A DNA stretch of 7,481 nt from Candidatus Hydrothermota bacterium. GTDB lineage: Bacteria; Hydrothermota; Hydrothermia; B15-G9. Under the pieces are notes generated by a model. It was given only the letters and a program-made list of their open reading frames with translations, did no database searches and was not told the origin of the DNA. This document shows, piece after piece, positions 1-6,195 of the stretch. The DNA lies in contig QNDP01000056.1 of the NCBI GenBank assembly GCA_003645975.1, positions 1-7,481 on the forward strand, read 5' to 3'. The first letter of the stretch is position 1. Every line of letters begins with the position of its first letter. The position numbers and the translations under genes are program-made.

Positions 1-1468
1 AGAACTCGACTTCGTCGCCCGGTGCGGTGTGCTCCGGAAAGCTTGGGATCAGCTCCATGAGGCCACGCACGACGATCGTTCCGAAATCGCTGAGCCCTTC
101 TGCGAACATCCCCCAGAACATGCCCATGTCGATGGCATTGTTCCATTTCGTGTGTGTAAATGGGTCTGACGGGCCTACGAAAGCGACGCCGCCGCTCGGA
201 TTCGATGGCGTTCCAGCCCGAATCCATGTCTCGCCGAAGCATGGATCGGTCGGCGATGCGAAGTTGCCCGTGCCGCAGCTTATGCTGAACATGACCGGCA
301 GTTTGAACCCATTTTGGAGCATCTGGATGTGCGTCGTGTAAAACACAGGATAGACCCATCCTCCAGAGTTTGACCAACCGCGATAGTTGACCAGCCCGAC
401 GCCGCTGTTGATCGAGTTCACGATGTCCGTGAAGGTTCCACCCTGATTGATGTTCCAGAAGACGGTATCGACCTCAAATCCTTGAGCCAGAAGGTCGTCC
501 CTGATGCGGAGCTTGGTAAGTTTGGTCGTGTTGACCGTGTCCGTTCGGATATACACCCCGGCGACAAGTAGCGCACGCCTCAGCCAATCCGTCCCGTCCC
601 TCAACGGATCCGTTTCGTATGCGATGGTTTTCATCACAACGGTTTGGAGTTCCTGCCTCGAATCGACGGCAAGCCGCCCGACCATGACCTCCGGCAGATA
701 ATCGTCGCCCTCAAGCATTCCGTAATAGGCATCATCAGGTGCATCCTCATAGGTGAAATACGGAAATGTGCCGAACGGCATGTAGTTGTCGCCGACGAGC
801 AACACGAAATCTGGCGGAAGTTCCCAAGTCCGATATGCGTCCAAGATGTAATTTCGGATGTCTTCGGGCATAGGGTTCGGTGAGATCTCCGAAAGTCTGA
901 CCACCCGCACATGATACCCGGTTCTCCTGCGCCATTCAGCGAGCGGTTCGATCTCCGAAGCAAGACTGTCGTGAACGATGATCAGGTAGCCGCCCCTTCG
1001 CACATCCCGAATCTCCGGTTCGACCTGTTTGAAGTTCAGGATCAAAGACTTGTAAAGTGGCAGGAAGGTGGCGGACACGGGTCGGCTGTCATCGACGAGG
1101 AATCGACCGCCTTTGGAACGGAATCGAATGATGCCTTTGGTGTAAAGCCATCCGTTGCGGTAGGGCTTGAGTGAGAATGCGACCACACGAAAGTCTCTGA
1201 AAACCATAGGGACGGTCAGTTCAAAAACTGGGCGTTCGGCTTTGGCTGAGTTGCACTTAATCGAATCGGTCGGGATGAGTTCTGGATTTTGCAATCCACC
1301 TGTCGGGACGGCGAGCAGCCCGCCGATTCGGATGGGTTCATCGATGGCTTGGGTTATCTCAAACCTCAATTCCACCGCCTGTTTGTTCTGTCTAATCGAT
1401 TCAATTTGAACATATTGATTTGGACCAAAATGGACTAAAAGGGCGACAAAGAGGGCAAAATTTACCAT
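1..1468 (-). CDS. Peptidase C25 (gingipain-like) family protein, 3' end beyond window
   Basis: The frame is open for 489 codons from an ATG at 1468 to the left edge, with no stop. After a short hydrophobic N-terminus (about residues 3-14, a weak signal peptide) comes a beta-rich region to about residue 155, then the C25 domain. C25 hallmarks seen: YLIIVHD (161-167), a WRRRTGYHVRVV stretch (179-190), PPDFVLLVGD (218-227), DDAYYG (245-250), VGRLAVDS (263-270), GLVNYRGW (358-365), SISCGTGNF (395-403) and a CFGETWIRAG segment (410-419). Cys398 matches the catalytic Cys of gingipains. The residue in the place of the catalytic His is Trp365, 33 residues before the Cys, the same spacing I recall for His211/Cys244 of RgpB. 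A GGAGG six bases before the ATG supports this start. An in-frame TTG at 1498 would add a basic n-region (DKNRR) and a more typical signal peptide, but lacks a ribosome site. Family membership is confident; proteolytic activity is doubtful. It lies 40 bases after the roadblock genes, probably the last visible gene of their operon. Confidence 0.9.
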   Translation of the reverse strand, partial: MVNFALFVALLVHFGPNQYVQIESIRQNKQAVELRFEITQAIDEPIRIGGLLAVPTGGLQNPELIPTDSIKCNSAKAERPVFELTVPMVFRDFRVVAFSLKPYRNGWLYTKGIIRFRSKGGRFLVDDSRPVSATFLPLYKSLILNFKQVEPEIRDVRRGGYLIIVHDSLASEIEPLAEWRRRTGYHVRVVRLSEISPNPMPEDIRNYILDAYRTWELPPDFVLLVGDNYMPFGTFPYFTYEDAPDDAYYGMLEGDDYLPEVMVGRLAVDSRQELQTVVMKTIAYETDPLRDGTDWLRRALLVAGVYIRTDTVNTTKLTKLRIRDDLLAQGFEVDTVFWNINQGGTFTDIVNSINSGVGLVNYRGWSNSGGWVYPVFYTTHIQMLQNGFKLPVMFSISCGTGNFASPTDPCFGETWIRAGTPSNPSGGVAFVGPSDPFTHTKWNNAIDMGMFWGMFAEGLSDFGTIVVRGLMELIPSFPEHTAPGDEVEF

Positions 1469-1474
1469 GAGAAG

Positions 1475-1479
1475 CCTCC
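1475..1479 (-). promoter_or_regulatory. Ribosome binding site of the C25 gene
   Basis: The minus strand reads GGAGG, then six bases (CTTCTC), then ATG at 1468. This is the strongest Shine-Dalgarno in the left operon. It decides the start in favour of 1468 over the upstream in-frame TTG at 1498. Confidence 0.75.
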
Positions 1480-1508
1480 GATTTTTGTCAGTTTCCAAAA
1501 GAAGGCAA

Positions 1509-2144
1509 TCAACTTGACTCCATAGCGAGGTAATGCGAAAGCATATCCCGGATTGTCCTTTTGACGCCTTTGGCGAACACAGGCCCGAACTCCCTTTCGA
1601 TCAAGGCGCCGATATGCTCTATGAGCATATCCCAATGAGTAAAATCATCTTCAACACGCATGTCTTTTATCAGCGGGGCAAGCCTGTTCAAAAGTTTCGG
1701 TCCGACACTTTTTCTCAGAAATGCGATTATGTCGCTTTTCAGCCGAGCGAGGTTTTGCTCCGAGAGGAGCGGAGGTTGTTCGAGTCCGAGCATGGCGGCC
1801 TGCTGGAAATCGATGAATCGGACAAATTGGAGTTCCATGTCCTCAATTTTTCTTATTGCGGCCGGCAGTTCTTCTTGAGATGCAAAAACCGTGAACAGGA
1901 TGCCGTTTTCCAACTTTTTGACCAGTCCGACGCCCTGCTCGAAAACAAACAGGAAACCCGGCTCCCTATCGCCTCTTGCTTGAAAGAAGCGTGAGACGAC
2001 ATTTGTAACAGTTGCCAGCTTTTCGAGTTCAAATTTGTCCACATTACACTGGTTCCAAGACGCTATAAATTTGCCTTTTGAGTCAAAAACAGCCACGCCT
2101 TGTAAAATGTCTCTGATGGATTCGATTACATCCTCTATATTCAT
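1509..2144 (-). CDS. Roadblock/LC7-like protein with C-terminal helical domain (211 aa)
   Basis: Function unknown. Residues about 8-115 look like a roadblock/longin-type alpha-beta fold: an amphipathic helix, strand GVAVFD (16-21), a turn with GKFIASW (24-30), a long helix (about 36-57), strand GFLFVFE (63-69), strand GVGLVKKLENGILFTVFA (71-88) and a closing helix (90-110). After a proline-containing linker (about 120-127), residues 128-208 are predicted mostly helical and amphipathic, with VGPKLLNRL (147-155) and FGPVFAKGV (186-194) as the distinctive parts. No signal peptide or membrane segment is seen, so it is likely cytoplasmic. The ATG start overlaps the stop of the upstream roadblock-like gene by four bases (ATGA), with GGGG nine bases upstream, which implies coupled and possibly stoichiometric expression. 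In known systems, roadblock proteins dimerise and regulate or scaffold small Ras-like GTPases (for example MglB with MglA). No GTPase is visible here. The fold assignment rests on pattern only. Confidence 0.65.
   Translation of the reverse strand: MNIEDVIESIRDILQGVAVFDSKGKFIASWNQCNVDKFELEKLATVTNVVSRFFQARGDREPGFLFVFEQGVGLVKKLENGILFTVFASQEELPAAIRKIEDMELQFVRFIDFQQAAMLGLEQPPLLSEQNLARLKSDIIAFLRKSVGPKLLNRLAPLIKDMRVEDDFTHWDMLIEHIGALIEREFGPVFAKGVKRTIRDMLSHYLAMESS
1611..1631. repeat. Perfect 9-bp inverted repeat with 3-base spacer
   Basis: GATATGCTC (1611-1619) and GAGCATATC (1623-1631) are exact reverse complements separated by TAT. The repeat lies inside the coding region of the 211-residue roadblock-like protein, where it encodes DMLIEHI. 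No T-run follows on either strand, so it is not an intrinsic terminator. It may be a chance product of codon choice or a protein-binding palindrome. Confidence 0.6.
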
Positions 2145-2500
2145 GGCGTCATCCCCTTCTTTTTCAGCAATGACGAAAGAAACCCTCTCAACGGTATAAC
2201 ATTTGACGAACCTGACAGGATGATCGCAACGATGATCTTTTGAGAGTCATGGATTCCACTTCCTATCATCAGCTTAAACTCTTTGCCTGTGTAATAGATG
2301 ACTTCCTTTATGGCTCCCATGTTGAGGATGTTTTGACTGGCCTCCGCCGTCTTCATGATTGTCGAGACCACGCCGACGAACGACTGGACATCTATTCCAT
2401 CCGAGAATTTTTGCAAAACTTTTTTGTTCTCGTCTAAAACGAGCAATCCACGGGCATCAATGACGATCTTCATTTTTTCAAACTCTGACGCTTTGAACAT
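2141..2500 (-). CDS. Small roadblock/LC7-like protein (119 aa)
   Basis: Function unknown; probably a single roadblock/LC7 domain, matching the usual length of about 100-120 residues. Numbering from the ATG at 2500: strand KIVIDARGLLVLD (11-23), GKVL-type turn (NKKVLQKF, 25-32), long helix (about 38-57), strand IKEVIYYT (64-71), strand EFKLMIGSG (74-82), strand KIIVAIILS (88-96) and C-terminal helix (about 101-115) ending in a lysine-rich tail. No signal peptide or membrane helix is seen. A TTG at 2509 would extend it by three residues and overlap the permease stop by four bases. I prefer the ATG because AGAGG sits upstream of it at workable spacing; a further Met at 2473 is also possible. The stop overlaps the start of the next roadblock-like gene (ATGA). 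Likely partner: the 211-residue protein, forming a homo- or heterodimer, as such proteins usually do. Confidence 0.65.
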   Translation of the reverse strand: MFKASEFEKMKIVIDARGLLVLDENKKVLQKFSDGIDVQSFVGVVSTIMKTAEASQNILNMGAIKEVIYYTGKEFKLMIGSGIHDSQKIIVAIILSGSSNVIPLRGFLSSLLKKKGMTP

Positions 2501-2505
2501 CGTTC

Positions 2506-3729
2506 TCAACCTCTTTTCTTTGGCAAAATCCAGTTAAGAAAAATTCCGACGATGCCAGCTACGGCCAGAGTGTTAAGTGGGATACCGAAAATGACTATGT
2601 CCGTTTCGCCCAGCCCTATTCCAAGCATAAGCGCTGTTATGAAAAGGTTGCGCGGATGCTGCATATCGACCCTGTTTGCTATCAACACATTTATGCCGAT
2701 AGATGCCACAAAACCGAACATGTAAATCATGAGACCGCCTATGACCGCTGCCGGAAATGCGTAGATGGCCCGAGAAAGCGGGCCGAGAGATGAGACAACC
2801 AAAGAAATGATCGCTGCGATCAGCACATAGATCGGCCTGTATTCCCTCATCAGAAGGTAAGTCCCGGTTCCTTGACTGTAAGTTGTGAGTCCCCAGACGC
2901 CTAAGAAGCCTGAGACTATGTTGCCTATCCCGTTGCCCAGCAAAGTCCTGTCGAGACCGGGTTTGAAATAATAGGGTCGGTCGGCGACATTCGATATGGC
3001 AAAGACATCTCCGATATGCTCAAGTAAAGGAGCTAAAACGCCTATCATTATGATCCCCACTAACTTAACTGTGAACTTCGGCATCACCAATCTTGGAATT
3101 AGAAACGGTTCCAGATGTTCGGGTGGTGTTACCGCCTTCGGGACAAGTTCACTCGGAAAGAGTAGAGCAACGATCCATCCGAACACGATGCCGATAATCA
3201 CTGCGTATTTTCGCAATTTCGGAACAAAGAAGTAGATAAGAATGACGGGCGCCATCGTGGCTGTTGCCACAAATTTGTTCGTCTCGGCCAGAATCACGCC
3301 GCTCCTGACAAGCGAGGCGCCTATCAGGATGATGATGTTTCCAGCGACTATCGGCGGAAAGAGCTGCATGACTTTGTAAAGACCTATCCGCTTGATCCAG
3401 ATCGAGATCAGGACATAGAAGATTCCGCCGAGAATCGCAGCAGCGGCAAGTTCTGGCGGCGGTATCGGCTGTGTGCCAACCCGTTCCGTGATAAGCGATA
3501 GGAAGGCCAGCGAAGGCCCTAAAAACAGGGGCACTTCCTTCCTCGTTATGAGGTAGAAAATCAGGGTCCCGATTCCCGCCCCGAAAAGCAGCACATGGAC
3601 ATGCACCTTCGTCAGGTTGCTCATCACTATGACGCCGGTCAATATCACAAGGAAAAATTGGATGCCGAGAACAAGGTCTCTAAGTCTTAGCATGGTTTTT
3701 CCTTTCGTTTCAAAGACTTTTAGGTTCAT
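2506..3729 (-). CDS. NCS2 (nucleobase:cation symporter-2 / UraA-like) permease
   Basis: An integral membrane transporter of the NCS2/NAT family, which imports uracil, xanthine, urate or related bases with H+ or Na+. At 407 residues it is close to UraA (about 429), with 12-14 hydrophobic segments. Signatures seen: PLFLGPSLAFLS (67-78, TM3 substrate loop), APLLEHIGDVFAISN (233-247, TM8), GLDRTLLGNGIGNIVSGF (258-275) and TTYSQGTG (282-289, TM10). Glu237 corresponds to Glu241 of UraA. The TM10 residue that is Glu290 in UraA is Gln286, as in purine transporters, and the following conserved Asn is Gly287. The His of the UraA EHxGH motif is Asp241. Substrate is therefore uncertain. The ATG at 3729 overlaps the symporter stop by four bases (ATGA). 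An internal ATG at 3693 has a far better ribosome site and would give 395 residues, removing only a polar N-terminal tail. Confidence 0.9.
   Translation of the reverse strand: MNLKVFETKGKTMLRLRDLVLGIQFFLVILTGVIVMSNLTKVHVHVLLFGAGIGTLIFYLITRKEVPLFLGPSLAFLSLITERVGTQPIPPPELAAAAILGGIFYVLISIWIKRIGLYKVMQLFPPIVAGNIIILIGASLVRSGVILAETNKFVATATMAPVILIYFFVPKLRKYAVIIGIVFGWIVALLFPSELVPKAVTPPEHLEPFLIPRLVMPKFTVKLVGIIMIGVLAPLLEHIGDVFAISNVADRPYYFKPGLDRTLLGNGIGNIVSGFLGVWGLTTYSQGTGTYLLMREYRPIYVLIAAIISLVVSSLGPLSRAIYAFPAAVIGGLMIYMFGFVASIGINVLIANRVDMQHPRNLFITALMLGIGLGETDIVIFGIPLNTLAVAGIVGIFLNWILPKKRG
3700..3705 (-). promoter_or_regulatory. Internal ribosome binding site favouring a shorter NCS2 permease
   Basis: The minus strand reads AAAGGA, then six bases (AAAACC), then ATG at 3693-3691 inside the permease frame. 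The upstream ATG at 3729 has only a weak GAG directly against it. The true start may be 3693. The upstream start would rely on coupling to the symporter gene through the ATGA overlap. Confidence 0.55.
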
Positions 3730-5132
3730 CTCACTGGCTTCAAGTTTGATGGGTCGGAGACATAACGCTTAAGTTCCTCAATTGCAACGCCTCCGAGCAA
3801 AATCAGCGCTACAAGGTTCGGCAGCGCCATGAACCCGTTGAACACATCGGAGATGTTCCAGACCATTTGGAGACTTGCGACGGCTCCGACTACTATGAGC
3901 ACAACCCACAGAAGTTTGTAATAAAAAATGACCTTTGGATGCGGAATCAGATATTCGATTCCCTTCTCGCCGTAAAAATACCAGCCTATCAAGGTCGAAT
4001 AGGCGAACAGGGCAAGGCTAAGGCTGACAAGGACTTGTCCGTATTTTGACAGGTGTTGAGCGAACGATTGGGCGGTGAGCGGTGCGCCGTCGAGCCCGCT
4101 GGAATACAGGCCGCTGACAACAATCACGAGTGCGGTCATCGTGCATATCACAATCGTGTCGATGAACGGGCCGAGCATGGCGACAAGTCCTTCTCTTGCT
4201 GGAAGATTCGTCTTTGCGGCGGAATGTGCCATAGGAGCGGTTCCGAGTCCCGCCTCATTGGAGAACACGCCGCGGGCGAACCCCATGCGCATGGTGTAGA
4301 GGACAAAACTGCCCAAAATCGCGCCTCTTGCGGCCTCACCGGTGAATGCGCTGCGGAAAATCAGGGCGATGGCGCCGGGCAGTTTGTGGTAGTTCAGAGC
4401 TAAAACTGTCAGAGCACCAAGCGCATATAACACACTCATTGTCGGAGTGAGGCGCGACGCAACGCTCGCTATCCTCTTGATGCCGCCGATGATCACCAAG
4501 CCGGTTAAAAAGGCAAGAATCAAGCCGATGACAAGCCTGACCGTAAAAAGTCCGCTTTTCGCAGCGTTTGAACCGAGAATCAGGTTGCTAAGTGCGTCCG
4601 CTACGGAATTGGCCTGAACCATGTTGCCTATACCAAAAGCCGCTATCGCAGTGCTGAGCGCGAAGAAGACCGCAAGCCATTTGAAGTTCCAGCCGTATTT
4701 CTCCCGAATTCCGAGTTCGATGTAATACATCGGCCCGCCTTTGACCGAATCTTTGGTGACCTTGCGGTATTTCACTGCGAGCGTGGCGGATGTGAACTTG
4801 ACAGCCATCCCGAAAAGTGCGGAAATCCACATCCAAAACACAGCACCGGGACCACCTGCGGCTATTGCAGTTGCGACACCGGCGATATTGCCAGTTCCGA
4901 TTGTCGCAGATAGTGCGGTCGAAAGTGCTTGGAAATGAGTGATATGTCCTTTGTGATCCGGACGGTCGAAACGGCCGCTTATCAGATGGAACGCATGTTT
5001 GAACCAGCGGAGTTGGACGAGTCCGCTCCTGATAGTCAGATAAATGCCTGTGGTCAATATAGCGAGGATCAACGGAATGCCCCAAATGACATTGGAAACG
5101 CTTTTTACGATGGTATTCAAAGCTGCTATCAT
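3726..5132 (-). CDS. Sodium:alanine/glycine symporter, AGCS family
   Basis: A membrane symporter that takes up alanine or glycine with Na+ (AGCS family: AlsT, DagA, AgcS). Its 468 residues match the family norm, with about 11 membrane segments. Diagnostic motifs: SATIGTGNIAGVATAIAAGG (75-94) lining the substrate and Na+ site, KGGPMYYIE (131-139), GFARGVFSNEAGLGTAPMAH (284-303), and STLIGWYFYGEKGIEYL (379-395). All family motifs look intact, so it should be functional. The ATG at 5132 has AGGGG eight bases upstream. It is the first gene of the left operon, and its stop overlaps the NCS2 permease start by four bases. Family assignment is firm. Choice between alanine, glycine or another small amino acid cannot be read from the sequence. 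Confidence 0.95.
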   Translation of the reverse strand: MIAALNTIVKSVSNVIWGIPLILAILTTGIYLTIRSGLVQLRWFKHAFHLISGRFDRPDHKGHITHFQALSTALSATIGTGNIAGVATAIAAGGPGAVFWMWISALFGMAVKFTSATLAVKYRKVTKDSVKGGPMYYIELGIREKYGWNFKWLAVFFALSTAIAAFGIGNMVQANSVADALSNLILGSNAAKSGLFTVRLVIGLILAFLTGLVIIGGIKRIASVASRLTPTMSVLYALGALTVLALNYHKLPGAIALIFRSAFTGEAARGAILGSFVLYTMRMGFARGVFSNEAGLGTAPMAHSAAKTNLPAREGLVAMLGPFIDTIVICTMTALVIVVSGLYSSGLDGAPLTAQSFAQHLSKYGQVLVSLSLALFAYSTLIGWYFYGEKGIEYLIPHPKVIFYYKLLWVVLIVVGAVASLQMVWNISDVFNGFMALPNLVALILLGGVAIEELKRYVSDPSNLKPVR

Positions 5133-5158
5133 CCCATCGACCCCTGTTTTGAGGTGGA

Positions 5159-5164
5159 ATTATA
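5159..5164 (-). promoter_or_regulatory. Candidate -10 box for the symporter operon
   Basis: The minus strand carries a perfect TATAAT about 26 bases before the symporter ATG, giving a leader of roughly 20 bases. The sequence at the -35 distance (AACAAA or ACAAAA) is poor, and there is no extended -10 TG. It is either a weak or activator-dependent promoter, or a chance match in an AT-rich intergenic stretch. Confidence 0.4.
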
Positions 5165-5291
5165 AGGTAGGGAAGCACATTTTTTGTTCCTGTCTCCATC
5201 GCGCGCATTTTATGAAACATTTTGTGCTACAATCCTCAAGTTTGAAATCGGCACCTTTGCGTTCCAATATGCGGATGAGGAACCCCTGCTG

Positions 5292-5320
5292 TTGACGCAT
5301 ATCTGTGCCAAAGGTATAAT
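5292..5320 (+). promoter_or_regulatory. Sigma70-type promoter of tRNA-Lys
   Basis: TTGACG (5292-5297) and TATAAT (5315-5320) are separated by exactly 17 bases. That is near-consensus housekeeping promoter architecture, placed so that transcription would start about 12 bases before the tRNA. The position and orientation leave little doubt that it drives the tRNA gene. Confidence 0.88.
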
Positions 5321-5338
5321 TTATGCGCATTTTGAAAA

Positions 5339-5411
5339 GGGCCGTTAGCTCAGGTGGTAGAGCACCTGATTTTTAATCAGGGGGTCGCAGGTTCGAGTCC
5401 TGCACGGCCCA
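5339..5411 (+). tRNA. tRNA-Lys (anticodon UUU)
   Basis: A complete 73-base cloverleaf. The acceptor GGGCCGT (5339-5345) pairs perfectly with ACGGCCC (5404-5410), followed by discriminator A (5411). The D-arm is GCTC/GAGC, the anticodon stem is CCTGA/TCAGG around the loop TTTTTAA (anticodon TTT), and the T-arm is GCAGG/CCTGC around TTCGAGT. It reads AAA/AAG codons. The CCA tail is not encoded, so it must be added by CCA-adding enzyme. Six T residues follow directly and may help termination. It stands alone in this window, with its own promoter, and converges on the DUF1175 gene. Confidence 0.98.
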
Positions 5412-5415
5412 TTTT

Positions 5416-6195
5416 TTATTCCACCACCTTCCATCTGAACACACCCAAAAAACACCGATTGCTCGGAACAGGCCGCCATGTCGGATCGGGATGTTCAAGC
5501 AGCCACTTGATTTTGATGAACTTGAAGATTCCCTCGCTTTCATCGTCGGGACCTGTGTGATAGGCCAGATACCATCCGTCAGTTCGTTTGACCATGATCA
5601 TCAGGTGATAGGGCATTCGACTTTCAGGGTGGTAAAAGGCCAGTAGGTCGCCGTTTGACGCACATCTCACATTGCGGCAAACCCTTACAAGGTTGTAACG
5701 GATCAACGCCTCAGCCGTTGCCGAAACGGCAAACTCATCCTCTATCTTGCATCGCAACGGATTCGGTGAGGTGCGGAAAATTTTTGTCCCAAGCAGCGGG
5801 ACATTCGGGTAGTAGAAACTCCGCATGTCTTTGAGATCGTTAGGGATCGGGATTCCATGTTTTTTGCGCCAAAACAGATCGTGCCTCTTCAAGGCCTCCC
5901 GATAGCAGTAAATCACGAATTCGGAACAACTATGGACGTTTGGAACGCCATGCGACGCCGCATGACTTGCGATCAAGGTAAACCATCTCAGGAAGTTCCT
6001 TCTTTCGGCCTCACTTTTGAACTCGGCCACATCGGGAAAACCGTCCAGATCCCTGTCAAAGCAAGCGACCTCTTGTGCATCAGCAAGGCCTTCTCCAATA
6101 GCGTTCTGTGGCAATGGAACCGAGAGCAAGTAGATGAAGAGGAACGAACTTAAAGGTGAGATATTACGGAAGTCGAGATGAATCAATCCCCTCAC
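5416..6195 (-). CDS. DUF1175 (YfaT-like) secreted protein, predicted NlpC/P60-like fold
   Basis: 259 residues. A hydrophobic segment at about 16-28 looks like a signal peptide, so the protein is probably exported. DUF1175 features: FLRWFTLIA (68-76), HSCSEFVIYCYREALKRHD (88-106), GDLLAFYH (182-189), PYHLMIMV (195-202), YHTGP (212-216) and the C-terminal NRCFLGVFRW (246-255). Cys90, His197 and possibly His213 are placed as the Cys/His pair of an NlpC/P60-type hydrolase would be; activity is inferred. Residues 47-58 form an EF-hand-like Ca2+ loop (Asp47, Asp49, Asp51, Gly52, Asp55, Glu58). E. coli YfaT is encoded next to an alpha-2-macroglobulin gene; none is present here. The GTG at 6195 overlaps the UDG gene by 32 bases and has no clear ribosome site; TTG at 6186 is an alternative. 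The real start is uncertain, the rest is not. Confidence 0.82.
   Translation of the reverse strand: MRGLIHLDFRNISPLSSFLFIYLLSVPLPQNAIGEGLADAQEVACFDRDLDGFPDVAEFKSEAERRNFLRWFTLIASHAASHGVPNVHSCSEFVIYCYREALKRHDLFWRKKHGIPIPNDLKDMRSFYYPNVPLLGTKIFRTSPNPLRCKIEDEFAVSATAEALIRYNLVRVCRNVRCASNGDLLAFYHPESRMPYHLMIMVKRTDGWYLAYHTGPDDESEGIFKFIKIKWLLEHPDPTWRPVPSNRCFLGVFRWKVVE

Noticed and set aside
634..963. A 109-codon minus-strand open frame and several plus-strand frames between 27 and 1409
   Set aside because: All lie within the continuous 489-codon C25 frame, which carries family motifs along its whole length. The alternatives have shadow-like composition.
1533..1994. A 153-codon plus-strand open frame opposite the 211-residue roadblock-like gene
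   Set aside because: It is an antisense shadow. The minus-strand gene has overlapping-operon context, a sensible start and a plausible fold.
4588..5220. A 210-codon minus-strand open frame overlapping the start of the symporter gene
   Set aside because: It is out of frame with a clear AGCS gene, its product is rich in Arg, His and Ser with no recognisable domain, and it begins in the intergenic region without a ribosome site.
5133..5338. Possible riboswitch or leader RNA in the divergent intergenic region
   Set aside because: Apart from the two promoter candidates I see no conserved riboswitch core, terminator/antiterminator pair or leader peptide. The expected leader of the symporter mRNA is only about 20 bases.
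5339..5411. tRNA-Lys as an integration (att) site
   Set aside because: No integrase gene, no direct repeat of the tRNA 3' end and no mobile gene are visible nearby.
5354..5560. A plus-strand open frame beginning inside tRNA-Lys
   Set aside because: Its first residues are simply the translated tRNA, and the rest is antisense to the DUF1175 gene.
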